Part shown: one piece after another, positions 1 through 8,369 of the stretch
How the letters are laid out: each line of letters starts with the position of its first letter
Numbering within the stretch: the first letter of the stretch is position 1
Source of the DNA: Prolixibacteraceae bacterium UBA6029
Lineage (GTDB): Bacteria; Bacteroidota; Bacteroidia; Bacteroidales; Prolixibacteraceae
Assembly (NCBI GenBank): GCA_002429385.1
Contig: DIZL01000010.1
Coordinates: 7,657 to 71,656, forward strand
Direction: 5' to 3'
Length of the DNA stretch: 64,000 bases
Translations under genes and position numbers: made by a program
The notes under the pieces: generated by a model
Seen by the model: the letters and a program-made list of their open reading frames with translations, nothing else
Databases searched by the model: none
Told to the model about the DNA's origin: nothing

Positions 1-277
1 GATATTCGGGCGCCCTACCTCCGGCAATGACCAGTCCGAGGTAATCACTAACTTTAACATCATCAAAACTGTAATTTAAAATAAAATGGTGTCCCGGTTT
101 CTCGGAGTATGTCTGATCACCTTCAAAGTCATGAATGGCTGTTTTAATGGTATCTCCCTTTTTTTTACCAGGGCAAACAGCATGAACTTCGTACCCAACC
201 ATTTCCAGCATTTGAAACGGTACCATGGTTTCATAATCTTCAGTAAAATCTCCGGTTAAGAATAATAATTTTTTCAT
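1..277 (-). CDS. DJ-1/PfpI family protein, partial
   Basis: The gene starts at the ATG at 275-277 and runs off the left edge, leaving about 92 codons. The N-terminus (MKKLLFLTGDFTEDYE) and the later AGGRAPEY segment match the PfpI/YhbO branch of the DJ-1 superfamily, a Rossmann-like glutamine amidotransferase fold. In that family a nucleophilic Cys follows about 25 residues after this Gly-Gly motif; here it would lie outside the window, so activity cannot be judged. Known members are protease, deglycase or stress proteins; the substrate here is unknown. The protein looks cytoplasmic, as no signal peptide is visible. Confidence 0.85.
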   Translation of the reverse strand, partial: MKKLLFLTGDFTEDYETMVPFQMLEMVGYEVHAVCPGKKKGDTIKTAIHDFEGDQTYSEKPGHHFILNYSFDDVKVSDYLGLVIAGGRAPEY

Positions 278-671
278 GGCTATATTCATTTAGATTAATA
301 AATGTGATGCTGACCTTGGAATGCTTATTGATTGGTAAATTCCGTTCTTTTCATAAGTTTGACTTTCCTGGAAATGTCACGAACATATTGTGCTTTTGCC
401 ATATTAACCAGGCAAAAGTCCTACCCTAAAGTGATTATCCTTGAAAAGCAATAATATAAACAATATCTCTATCCCTATTGTTCGTTGATCTTTAGGATTT
501 TAATGATGAGGAGTAAGATTCATTGGTGATGTGGGTGAATCCGACATAAAGGCAGTGATAACAGACACCTGTCTTTATAAGCAGTTGTTGATATTGGATT
601 CTTCGATTTGCTGGCAGGTAAAGTATAGAGCCCTGACAGATTTCTCTTTGACGGGAAGGAAATCGTAATTA
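278..671. other. Intergenic, nothing recognised
   Basis: 394 bases between the 5' end of the PfpI-like gene and the 3' end of the cupin gene. I see no ORF with family similarity, no RNA gene and no clear terminator. It should contain the promoter of the PfpI-like gene near 280-350, but I cannot pick out a convincing box. Confidence 0.5.
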
Positions 672-941
672 TCAAACCTCGCTATGCAGTACAGGAATTA
701 AAAATGAACTTACCCAAAGATTACCTTCTGTTCTTAGGGTATGCATAGTATCGGCAGGAACAACAAAAACACCACCTGGGGCCAATTCAATTTCTTCATG
801 TTCCAAAACGCCAAAACCTTCTCCTTTAATACAATAAAAAATCTCGTTATGATTCTGATGTTTATGTAATGCATTCTTTTTGTCAGATCTTATGTGGTAG
901 ACATTGGTTACTATTTTTAATTTGATCGCTTCTAAATCCAT
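672..941 (-). CDS. Small cupin-domain protein
   Basis: An 89-residue single-domain cupin. The first cupin motif reads HKHQNHNEIFYCIKGEG at about residues 26-42, with the metal-ligand His/His/Glu set, and the second is the PADTMHTL segment at about 62-69. Such single cupins bind a divalent metal and act as small dioxygenases, isomerases or sensors; the substrate cannot be inferred. No signal peptide, so probably cytoplasmic. It stands alone, with more than 390 bases of non-coding DNA on both sides. Confidence 0.8.
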   Translation of the reverse strand: MDLEAIKLKIVTNVYHIRSDKKNALHKHQNHNEIFYCIKGEGFGVLEHEEIELAPGGVFVVPADTMHTLRTEGNLWVSSFLIPVLHSEV

Positions 942-1204
942 GATATTCTTGTATAAATAATTCAGTTATTCTCAGTTTAACTCTACCCTAATTTATCGCG
1001 CAATTATAGTGAAAATTGCAATACCTGATATTAGTATATTTGTTATCTTTAACCATCAAATATGCTCATGCCAAGGTCTCACAATAAGATACAGAAATGA
1101 ACCTGTTGACTCCGGTCATCTTTTTACTATCAATTCAGATATTCTTCAGGAAAGCATTAAACCTGCTTTCGATGTGCACGAAATGTATCCGGGTAGGGAT
1201 TGCG

Positions 1205-1301
1205 TCGTATTCCCTTCGGATAAATTAATCTATGATTGATTTGCATACGTACTAAGATTTGGATTTTAGTACAGTTATAGATCAGTCATAGTACAGATAT
1301 A
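1205..1301. repeat. Inverted repeat with 11-bp phased units
   Basis: The arms at 1230-1255 and 1266-1291 are reverse complements over 26 positions with about six mismatches, around a 10-base loop. Similarity continues outward: CCTTCGG at 1213-1219 is matched by CCGAAGG in the outer right arm. The right arm reads as consecutive 11-mers (tacagttatag, atcagtcatag, tacagatatac). The element lies between the cupin gene and the metal-binding lipoprotein gene. The rest of the 942-1423 gap holds no gene I can support. It shares architecture, not sequence, with the repeats at 37051, 54563 and 62812. Confidence 0.65.
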
Positions 1302-1423
1302 CCGAAGGAATACCTACCCATTCCCTGCTTAAACCCAGTCCGGCTCACTAGAATGATAATAAAGGATAGAATGAAATCTGTACTGTATTATTTCAATCTT
1401 CATCGTGATCGATAACCGGTCAC

Positions 1424-1726
1424 TTATTTTTTGACTACCTGATATCCACGACCCTCAATGGCTTTACTGATCAGGACCAAATTGGTTTTTGTGGAATCGA
1501 ATCTTACAAAAGCAGTTGAATCGAGGTGATTGGCGCTGATGCTATCAATACCGGGCAGTTGTTTGACTCCTTTGGCAATGGATTGTTCGCAATCGGTACA
1601 ACTCATGCCTATAACCCTGAGCCTGGCCTCTGTAAGGACTGGAACTGACTTTGCCTTTGTGGCTTGTTTCGGGGAACAACCCGCAATACTTAAGGCAAGG
1701 ATTAGAATTGAGATTATTCGTTTCAT
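1424..1726 (-). CDS. Heavy-metal-associated domain lipoprotein
   Basis: A 100-residue protein with a lipoprotein signal ending at the LSIAGC lipobox (Cys17), so it is probably anchored in a membrane facing the periplasm. It carries one HMA domain with the GMSCTDC metal motif (Cys43 and Cys46) followed by the usual beta-alpha-beta pattern. HMA domains bind Cu(I) or similar soft metals, as in CopZ and MerP. It sits just downstream of the cytochrome oxidase operon and DUF302 gene on the same strand, which suggests copper delivery or buffering for the oxidase. That role is inference; mercury or another metal is possible. Confidence 0.85.
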   Translation of the reverse strand: MKRIISILILALSIAGCSPKQATKAKSVPVLTEARLRVIGMSCTDCEQSIAKGVKQLPGIDSISANHLDSTAFVRFDSTKTNLVLISKAIEGRGYQVVKK

Positions 1727-1794
1727 GTTTGTTCAGAATGAATCAATGAATTACTAATCGTGAATGGCTGCAGGATACCCCGATCGGTTTGGTA

Positions 1795-2253
1795 TTACCT
1801 GACAACCGCTTTCAGAATGTTCTCGCTGCCGTCACCGGCAGTACCCATCACTGAGCCGGCTTTACCGCCCAGCAATATTGCGAAAAGTCCGGCATTCATC
1901 CTGGAAATGTACGTCTTTCCGTTGGTTTTTTGATATATAGCAACGCGGCAGGGCATAATAGCTGAAATGTGCCTGTCGTGGTCATTATTCAGAATCCGTA
2001 CAGCGATATCGGGCTTACAAATAGAGAATACTTTTACCGGTTTTACCTCAAATCCATTATTGGCCATTATTTGCTGAAGATCATACTGGTAAGGCATTTT
2101 CCAGTTCTTGTTCTTTGTGGATTCAGTAAACAGATCAACCGTTTGGTCAAAATCGTATTTGCTTTCATCCACCGAAAACAATATCTTAGGTATTATAAAG
2201 GCTAAGAATAAACCGATTAGGATTATTCCTGAGATAAATCCGATAAGAAACAT
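1795..2253 (-). CDS. DUF302 family membrane-anchored protein
   Basis: 152 residues: one N-terminal transmembrane helix (about 3-25), then a soluble DUF302 domain. The recognisable block is MPCRVAIYQKTNGKTYISRM at about 100-119, where DUF302 proteins have PCR(I/V)(A/S)VYE and a following short K/G turn. The biochemical role of DUF302 is unknown. It is read in the same direction as the cox genes, 82 bases after cyoE, and may be in that operon. The conserved Cys in the PCR motif and the neighbouring HMA lipoprotein are consistent with metal or redox chemistry, which is inference only. Confidence 0.8.
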   Translation of the reverse strand: MFLIGFISGIILIGLFLAFIIPKILFSVDESKYDFDQTVDLFTESTKNKNWKMPYQYDLQQIMANNGFEVKPVKVFSICKPDIAVRILNNDHDRHISAIMPCRVAIYQKTNGKTYISRMNAGLFAILLGGKAGSVMGTAGDGSENILKAVVR

Positions 2254-2334
2254 GGCTATTTTGTTTTAAAGTTGTGATTATGAAACAAGTGAATGTAGTA
2301 TTTGTTTAAATAGCCAATTACCTCAATAATTCCA

Positions 2335-3210
2335 TTAAGTTCTGAAAAGGCTGTCCACTATCAACATGATCATCATAAAAAGGTACAGGAAGTTCAGTTT
2401 CAGGAACGATGACCTGGCCTGGATATCTTTTTTGATCAGTATGCCGGCTGTAAGGGAAAACAAGACATAGAAAATATAGATGAGAAGAAAGAATTGAGTA
2501 GTTGAACCCTGGAGTACTTTCATCGAAACGATCAGCGCCGAGGCAATAGTTGCCAGAATCCAGGTAAAACTCAATCGCTTAATCTGGTTATCATTAAAAA
2601 TGTCATGCAGACTGGGAAATCCTGCCAGCTCGTATTGATTGCCGAACATGAGCAACAGCAACCAGAAATGGGGAATCTGTCCGATAAAAAAGAATAAGGC
2701 TACCCAGAATATCTGTTCATCCATTATTTGTCCCCCTCCGGCAACCCAGCCGATATAGGGAGGTAATGCACCCACCAGTGAACCTGGAACAACGGCAAAT
2801 GCAGTTACTTTCTTCAGAGGTGTGTAAATGGCGTTGTATGACAGAAGGGTCAGTAAACTGATCAGAAAGACAATAAAGGGAAAGTTAGCAATTAATATAA
2901 AAGCTCCATAGGCAAAAAAAGAGCCGGCTATCAGGATGGCAGCTTTCATACTGATTTTTCCTGAAGGAAGGGGACGGTTTTTGGTCCTTGGCATCAGGGC
3001 GTCCGTTTTGTATTCCTGAATATGATTGATGGCCCCTGAGCAGCATGACATCAAAAATACCCCAGCCATCAAAACCAGGGCATCGGTACCAAACAGACCG
3101 GTTTGCAGGACATAACCGGTACAGGCAGATAAAGCAACGGGCAAAGAAATACGTACTTTACCCAGTTCCAGAATGATCTTTATCCAGTATGAAAGTTTTG
3201 ATCGGGTCAT
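2335..3210 (-). CDS. cyoE: Protoheme IX farnesyltransferase (heme O synthase)
   Basis: 291 residues, a polytopic inner-membrane UbiA-family prenyltransferase that adds farnesyl to protoheme IX to give heme O, precursor of heme A. The first aspartate-rich motif is present as N62-H-I-Q-E-Y-K-T-D70 followed by ALMPRTKNRPL (71-81), exactly the CyoE/CtaB form. Its start overlaps the end of coxB by four bases, so the two are translationally coupled. No heme A synthase (CtaA) is visible in the window. It supplies heme for the oxidase encoded just upstream. Confidence 0.95.
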   Translation of the reverse strand: MTRSKLSYWIKIILELGKVRISLPVALSACTGYVLQTGLFGTDALVLMAGVFLMSCCSGAINHIQEYKTDALMPRTKNRPLPSGKISMKAAILIAGSFFAYGAFILIANFPFIVFLISLLTLLSYNAIYTPLKKVTAFAVVPGSLVGALPPYIGWVAGGGQIMDEQIFWVALFFFIGQIPHFWLLLLMFGNQYELAGFPSLHDIFNDNQIKRLSFTWILATIASALIVSMKVLQGSTTQFFLLIYIFYVLFSLTAGILIKKDIQARSSFLKLNFLYLFMMIMLIVDSLFRT

Positions 3211-4151
3211 TTCAGCGATTTAAGATACGCCGTAATTTGCTGCACATCGCCTTCGGAAAGGAGTCCGGTATAAGGTTGCATAAGTCCCTTATTAAAGCCT
3301 TTCACGATATCAGCATTGGGGTCATAGATCGAGCGCTTGATATAGGCATCGTCGGCAGTAACTTCATGCTCCTGGCCATTGGTCTGAATAACTACTTTCG
3401 ATCCGTAAATTCCCTTGAAGGTCGGTCCGATCAGTTTTGTGCCATCGACTGTATGGCAGGCAAAACAACCGATGTTTTTCATGATACGCTGACCGGTAGC
3501 AGTGGGAGAATCAACCGCCACAGATACATGTTTGATGGTGTCGATATACCAGGCATCAAACTTAGGCTGAGGCATTACCTTAACAGTGGAACCCATGTAG
3601 GAGTGATTCATTCCGCAGTAAACGGTGCAGAATAATTCGAATAATCCTTCACGCTGGGGGATGAACCAGGCCATCTTTTCCCTCCCCGGAACGACATCCT
3701 CCTTGATTCTGAAGGCAGGGATAAAAAACCCATGTATAACGTCGAGTGAAACCAGTTTTAGCTTTACAGCCTTGTCCATCGGTACGAAAAGGGTATCGGT
3801 TTTCTTGCCGTTTTCGTATTCAAACAAATAGTTCCACATCCGACCGGTGACCTTAATGTTGAAGGTATCTTTGGGGGCTTTTCTCATGGGTGCCCATCCG
3901 GCCCATCCATAATAGAACATGATTAAAACCAGGATGGTAGGAATTACTGTCCATATAACTTCCAGGGTGTTACTTCCTTTGATTTGAGTTGCTATGGGAT
4001 TTTTCTTGTTATTGTATTTATACATGAAATACAACATGGTAAAAGTCAGTCCGATCAGGAAAACAAATGAGATGCCCATGATTAGCAGAAAGGCTTTGTC
4101 AACTCCTGACACGAAATTAGATGCATTAACGGTATTTGATAAGATATACAT
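3207..4151 (-). CDS. coxB: Cytochrome c oxidase subunit II with fused cytochrome c domain
   Basis: 314 residues. Two N-terminal transmembrane helices (about 20-45 and 65-85) are followed by the periplasmic cupredoxin domain with a complete CuA site: His140, then C175-T-V-Y-C179-G-M-N-H183-S-Y-M186. A C-terminal mono-heme cytochrome c domain follows, with C229-F-A-C232-H233 and a likely axial Met in the GLMQPYTG segment. The fusion is the caa3-type arrangement, in which the enzyme carries its own electron-entry cytochrome. It lies after subunits III and IV in the operon, 5 bases behind subunit IV, and overlaps cyoE. Confidence 0.95.
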   Translation of the reverse strand: MYILSNTVNASNFVSGVDKAFLLIMGISFVFLIGLTFTMLYFMYKYNNKKNPIATQIKGSNTLEVIWTVIPTILVLIMFYYGWAGWAPMRKAPKDTFNIKVTGRMWNYLFEYENGKKTDTLFVPMDKAVKLKLVSLDVIHGFFIPAFRIKEDVVPGREKMAWFIPQREGLFELFCTVYCGMNHSYMGSTVKVMPQPKFDAWYIDTIKHVSVAVDSPTATGQRIMKNIGCFACHTVDGTKLIGPTFKGIYGSKVVIQTNGQEHEVTADDAYIKRSIYDPNADIVKGFNKGLMQPYTGLLSEGDVQQITAYLKSLK

Positions 4152-4156
4152 AGCTT

Positions 4157-4441
4157 TTATCTGAAAAAGTAATCTAAATAGGTAATGAAAAGGAGCGCTG
4201 CAAATACCAAAATTACAAAGACTACCATGATACGCAAAAATGGTTCGTCAAATTTCAGGTGCATGAACCAGGTTAACACAAGTGTTGATTTAATGGTTGA
4301 AAAAATCAGTGCGCCTAAAACTGAATAACCTCCGAGGTTTATATGTACAAGCCCGATCGACATAAATGTCATGGTAATCAGCGCCAATAAAATATAAAAG
4401 TAGACCCTGTAAGGTACGATATGATGTTTTTCTTTTTCCAT
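4157..4441 (-). CDS. Cytochrome c oxidase subunit IV family protein
   Basis: 94 residues with three predicted transmembrane helices and little else, the size and pattern of prokaryotic subunit IV (CyoD/CtaF-like). The segment STIKSTLVLTWFMHLKF at about 48-64 is typical of the Bacteroidota version. This subunit packs against subunits I and III and helps assembly; it has no redox centre. It sits between coxC and coxB with gaps of 14 and 5 bases, so it belongs to the operon. Confidence 0.9.
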   Translation of the reverse strand: MEKEKHHIVPYRVYFYILLALITMTFMSIGLVHINLGGYSVLGALIFSTIKSTLVLTWFMHLKFDEPFLRIMVVFVILVFAALLFITYLDYFFR

Positions 4442-4455
4442 ACTAAAAGCTTTTC

Positions 4456-5076
4456 TTAATGAATTAAATAGAACAGGGGGAACAGGAATATCCAGATCAG
4501 ATCGACCAGGTGCCAGTATAATCCGGCATTTTCAAGCAAAGATGGACGGTCTGCATTTACTGTTCCTTTTTGAACCCTTTTTAGTGCCACCAGAATAAAG
4601 ATCATACCTATGATAATATGAAGTGCATGCAGTCCGGTCATCACAAAATAGAGACCAAAGAAAAGTATTTCGCCTTTGCTCATATCATTGATCAGGTGTG
4701 GTGATCCTGGCCAGATGCCGTGATGAAATTTTGTTCCCCATTCAAAGTACTTATTGACCAGGAAAACCAGGGCAAGTACAACGGTAACTATCAGTAAAAA
4801 CAGGGTTAGTTTTTTATTCTTTTGCTGTAGTGCTGTTGTTGACATGGCAATAGTCATACTGCTTACCAGCAGGATGATCGTATTGATGGCACCGATTACG
4901 ACATTCAATTCTTCTCCTGCCAGCTGAAATGCTACCGGATTCAGAAACCTGTAGATTGAATAAACGATGAACAAGCCACCAAAAAGGAGCAGTTCAGTGA
5001 ATATAAAAAGCCACATTCCCAATTTGGATGCTTCAGGATCGTAATGAGGTTCTGAATGTTGAGTTACATTTTCCAT
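4456..5076 (-). CDS. coxC: Cytochrome c oxidase subunit III
   Basis: 206 residues with five hydrophobic helices, the short form of subunit III that lacks the first two helices. Conserved features are the N-terminal KLGMWLFIFTELLLFGG (about 18-34), with the Glu typical of the family, and the final helix with HLVDLIWIFLFPLFYL. Subunit III stabilises subunit I and supports proton uptake. It follows coxA by 17 bases. Confidence 0.95.
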   Translation of the reverse strand: MENVTQHSEPHYDPEASKLGMWLFIFTELLLFGGLFIVYSIYRFLNPVAFQLAGEELNVVIGAINTIILLVSSMTIAMSTTALQQKNKKLTLFLLIVTVVLALVFLVNKYFEWGTKFHHGIWPGSPHLINDMSKGEILFFGLYFVMTGLHALHIIIGMIFILVALKRVQKGTVNADRPSLLENAGLYWHLVDLIWIFLFPLFYLIH

Positions 5077-5093
5077 AGAGTAGTATCCGGGGT

Positions 5094-6707
5094 TTAATAT
5101 TCGTAAGGTCCGTCTTTTTCGCCATAAACAGGTATATCTTCAAAATTCTCGGTTGGGGGAGGAGAGGGTACTGTCCATTCAAGTGTTTTCCCATTCCACG
5201 GATTCATTGGCGCAATGGCGCCATTCTTAGCCGATCGGAACAGATTGATGATAATGATCAGCAATCCAAAGGCCATTACCCATGAACCTAAGGTTGAAAG
5301 TATATTTGCAGCATGGAATTCGGGCAGGTAATCGTAATAACGACGGGGCATGCCCATCATTCCAAGATAAAACATAGGCGAATACAGGGTCAGGAAACCT
5401 ACAAAGAAAAATGCCCATCCAATTTTAGCCCAGGCTTTATCGTACATTCTTCCAAACATTTTGGGATACCAATAATGAATGGCGCCAAAAAAGGCAAATC
5501 CAACTCCGCCAAAGACAATGAAATGAAAGTGAGCCACTACGAAGGCTGTATCATGAACGTAAACATTCGTTGCCAATGCTCCAAGAACCAGTCCGGAGAA
5601 ACCGCCAATCATGAAAACAAAAATAAAGCTGATTGCCCATAAGAAAGGAATGTCCGGATTGATTGAACCTTTGTGCATGGTTGAAATCCAGTTGAATACT
5701 TTGATTGCACTGGGAATCGCAACAATAAAGGTTAAGATCGAAAAAGTATATTGGGCAGTACCGCTCATTCCTGAAGTAAACATGTGGTGTCCCCAGACGA
5801 AGTACCCAACAAATGCAATGGCGATAGTAGAGGCAACAATGGCCTTGTACCCAAAAATATGTTTTTGTGAGAATGTAGGGATAATTTCAGAAATAGCCCC
5901 CATTGCCGGAAGGATCATCACATAGACAGCTGGATGCGAATAAATCCAGAATAAATGTTGATACAAAACAGGGTCGCCTCCCAGGGCAGGATCAAACACC
6001 CCGATGCCGAAAATACGTTCCAACGCTACCAGGACAAGGGTGATCCCTACAACCGGTGTAGCCAGCAACTGAATCCAGGCGGTCCCATAAAGCGACCAGG
6101 CAAACAAGGGCATTTTTAACCATGTCATGCCCGGGCATCGCATCCTGTGAATGGTTACGATGAAGTTTAATCCTGTTAAGATTGACGCAAATCCTAGTAC
6201 AAAGGCTCCGAAAATAGCGGGAAGCAGATTTGTTCCGGTTTTAAAGCTATAGGGAGCATAGAAGGTCCATCCCGTGTCAGGTATGCCGTTGCCAAACAAA
6301 ACAGAACAAATGACCAGTATTGAACCCGTCATGTAGATGTACCAGGATAGTAAATTTAGTTTTGGAAATGCAACATCCTTGGCCCCGATCATGATTGGTA
6401 GCATGAAGTTTCCAAAGACTGCCGGAAGTCCGGGTATGACGATCATGAAAATCATGATTACTCCATGCACTGTAAATAAAGCGTTGTAAGTCTGTGGACC
6501 CATAATGGTTCTCCCAGGTGCAATGAGTTCCAACTTCATGGCTAACCCAAGCATAACACCGATGAGGAAGAATGTCATCATGGCATACATGTACATCAGG
6601 CCGATACGCTTGTGATCGGTTGAGAGAATCCAACTGAATAATCCTTTGTATTTTCCTTTATATTCGAGGTAACTTACCTCATGAAGAATTGGTACCGCTG
6701 TTTGCAT
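5094..6707 (-). CDS. coxA: Cytochrome c oxidase subunit I (A2-type)
   Basis: 537 residues with about 12 transmembrane helices. The catalytic centre is intact: the low-spin heme His in FTVHGVIMIF (His80), the CuB ligand His cross-linked to Tyr in the segment YSHPAVYVMILP, the CuB His pair in WGHHMFTSG, and the heme ligands in VHDTAFVVAHFHFIVFGG. The YSHPAVY sequence, in place of GHPEVY, marks the A2 subfamily, which lacks the usual D-channel Glu and uses a Tyr-Ser pair. It reduces O2 to water and pumps protons at the inner membrane. It is the second gene of the operon, 3 bases after the SCO gene. Confidence 0.97.
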   Translation of the reverse strand: MQTAVPILHEVSYLEYKGKYKGLFSWILSTDHKRIGLMYMYAMMTFFLIGVMLGLAMKLELIAPGRTIMGPQTYNALFTVHGVIMIFMIVIPGLPAVFGNFMLPIMIGAKDVAFPKLNLLSWYIYMTGSILVICSVLFGNGIPDTGWTFYAPYSFKTGTNLLPAIFGAFVLGFASILTGLNFIVTIHRMRCPGMTWLKMPLFAWSLYGTAWIQLLATPVVGITLVLVALERIFGIGVFDPALGGDPVLYQHLFWIYSHPAVYVMILPAMGAISEIIPTFSQKHIFGYKAIVASTIAIAFVGYFVWGHHMFTSGMSGTAQYTFSILTFIVAIPSAIKVFNWISTMHKGSINPDIPFLWAISFIFVFMIGGFSGLVLGALATNVYVHDTAFVVAHFHFIVFGGVGFAFFGAIHYWYPKMFGRMYDKAWAKIGWAFFFVGFLTLYSPMFYLGMMGMPRRYYDYLPEFHAANILSTLGSWVMAFGLLIIIINLFRSAKNGAIAPMNPWNGKTLEWTVPSPPPTENFEDIPVYGEKDGPYEY

Positions 6708-6710
6708 AAA

Positions 6711-7664
6711 TCAAATAGGTTTGTTTAATTGGTTTCTTTTGGGTTTGAAAATCAGTACAAGGAAAAACAATGCCGCAAAGAACAAAATTAAAGTGCCTGA
6801 AATCTTGGTCACATTCAATACATACGACTGTCCCACCGGATCGTATGAAAAGCAATACTGCATAATTCTGTTAATTGTTGGCGCAGACAATCCTTTGGAC
6901 GATTCGACAATGGCCATTTTAAAATCGAATGGCAGAAAATATATTCCGTTAAGATACCTTGTAATTTTACCTTTCGGACTTACCACACAGATCGAGGCTG
7001 CATGGACGAAGTTATTCCCTGTAGTTTTATATTTAAAGCCGGTGGCATTGGTTCCCTTAACTATGCTTGAGCTATCTGAAACAAAAAATTTCCATCCTTT
7101 ACGGATGGCATCTTTCTTATTCACCAGATTCAGGTAGTTGTTTTTTTTACGGATTCCGAGATCGATCGTTTCCCTTGGATCAAAGCTGATGGTTAAAACC
7201 TGGTAATCAACTCCCGGAATCAGGTCAGATGCGTCCATCACCTTGGCCAGTCCTTCCATCAGCGGACTGCATATTCCCGGACATCGGAAATAAACCCAAT
7301 TGATGATCGTTGGCTTGTCTATTAAATCAGTCAGCAGTACAAGCTGGTTATTTTCATCTGTCAGGTAAATATCCTTTGGCAGATATTCGTCTAAATGCTC
7401 AACGATACCAATTTCAGTCCCGAGGTCTCGGGATTTGGTCTTATCGTCAATCCCGAAGTCTCGGGACTGACCGAATAGACTCATCCCCGGGAAAAGTACT
7501 AAAAAGAATAGCAATAAGAATATTTTTCCTAAAAATATTCGAAAATTAAGATTAGTCCGTACATGTGATAAATGTTGATTTTTCACACTTTGATACGTAC
7601 TGACACTTTGATTATGGTTCATTTTGTCCCGATAGCTATCGGGATTGGTTTTCAATAGATACAT
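6711..7664 (-). CDS. SCO1/SenC-type copper chaperone
   Basis: 317 residues from the first ATG. A hydrophobic segment at about 44-64 is a signal anchor; a thioredoxin-like SCO domain spans about 85-270, and another hydrophobic helix lies at about 285-307. The copper ligands are C128-P-G-I-C132 and His221 (NFVHAAS). SCO proteins load copper into the CuA site of CoxB, so its place as first gene of the cox operon is logical. The start is uncertain: Met15 (base 7622) would exclude a palindromic repeat. Two more copies of that palindrome encode about residues 67-81, between signal and domain. Confidence 0.92.
   Translation of the reverse strand: MYLLKTNPDSYRDKMNHNQSVSTYQSVKNQHLSHVRTNLNFRIFLGKIFLLLFFLVLFPGMSLFGQSRDFGIDDKTKSRDLGTEIGIVEHLDEYLPKDIYLTDENNQLVLLTDLIDKPTIINWVYFRCPGICSPLMEGLAKVMDASDLIPGVDYQVLTISFDPRETIDLGIRKKNNYLNLVNKKDAIRKGWKFFVSDSSSIVKGTNATGFKYKTTGNNFVHAASICVVSPKGKITRYLNGIYFLPFDFKMAIVESSKGLSAPTINRIMQYCFSYDPVGQSYVLNVTKISGTLILFFAALFFLVLIFKPKRNQLNKPI
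7418..7466. repeat. Two palindromic repeats inside the SCO coding region
   Basis: Two 16-base palindromes, tcccgaggtctcggga at 7418-7433 and tcccgaagtctcggga at 7451-7466, spaced 33 bases apart and therefore in frame. They encode the repeated peptide SRD(F/L)G around residues 67-81 of the SCO protein. The outer six bases on each side match the palindromes at 7627, 51396 and 52645. Confidence 0.8.
7627..7644. repeat. TCCCGATAGCTATCGGGA palindrome
   Basis: A perfect 18-base palindrome overlapping the 5' end of the SCO open reading frame (residues 7-13 if translation starts at 7664). The identical 18-mer occurs at 51396-51413, and variants occur at 52645-52662 and 53331-53348. It could form a hairpin in the leader of the cox operon mRNA and so affect translation. 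Confidence 0.85.
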
Positions 7665-8135
7665 TTATTCTTGATTTGGTTTGTCTTTAAAACCCCTAAA
7701 CATTCTTGATTGTTTAATGAAATTAGAATTATCCTGTCTTTTTATTGTTTTTTCTATTAAGCCCGTTCTATTACGATTATGAATTTATTGATCCGGCAAT
7801 GGCGTTATAAAACTGACCACAAGGTAACAATCAATTTAGTATCCATATCATTAACATCGAAAAAACGAATGGTCAGAGATAACCTTTTTACAGTTGGATC
7901 ATTAATCGGGAGGGTAAGTCACTGAAAAGACTGCTTATTCAGTATCTAAGGAGTACGAATATTTCCCGTCAAAAATAGCTTGGTTACTTGTAATTTACTA
8001 TAGGACAATCATTTTCGACAGAATCTATGGTTTATCAATATTATTGAACTGATTTTTAGCTTTTAGGAGTTCTAATATTGTAAAATTCATTTTAACTTTA
8101 GGTGTCAACTATTTAAACCGTTTACCACCCAAAAT
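7665..8135. promoter_or_regulatory. Divergent promoter region between two oxidase operons
   Basis: 471 bases, AT-rich, separating the start of the cox operon (minus) from the start of the cytochrome bd operon (plus). Both promoters must lie here. The octamer TAACTTTA at 8093-8100 differs by one base from the Bacteroidetes -7 consensus TAnnTTTG and is 35 bases before the DUF4492 gene, but I see no matching -33 TTTG. No ORF here has family similarity. An oxygen- or redox-responsive operator would be expected; no palindrome stands out. Confidence 0.45.
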
Positions 8136-8351
8136 ATGAATGTATTTAAACGTACCTTCCGGTTTTACCTTGATGGATTTGCGAACCTTCCCCACTGGGG
8201 AAAGCAGGTATGGCTGGTCATCCTGATCAAGCTTTTCATTTTGTTTGTTGTCCTGAAAATCTTTTTCTTCCCTGATTTCCTAAAAACTAATTTTAAGAAT
8301 GACGCTGAAAGGAGCAATCATGTGCTTGAAAATTTAACGAATATCAACTAA
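8136..8351 (+). CDS. DUF4492 small membrane protein
   Basis: 71 residues. The N-terminal part (FKRTFRFYLDGFANL, about 4-18) and the single transmembrane helix at about 26-46 match DUF4492, a family found almost only upstream of cydA in Bacteroidota and some Campylobacterota. It is likely an assembly or accessory subunit of cytochrome bd, although no function has been established to my knowledge. It is 18 bases before cydA on the same strand, so co-transcription is near certain. Confidence 0.88.
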   Translation: MNVFKRTFRFYLDGFANLPHWGKQVWLVILIKLFILFVVLKIFFFPDFLKTNFKNDAERSNHVLENLTNIN

Positions 8352-8369
8352 CTATTTTAAAAAAAACCT

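Noticed and set aside
1009..1239. 76-codon ORF on the plus strand
   Set aside because: No recognisable domain, and its 3' end runs into the inverted repeat at 1205-1301; likely chance.
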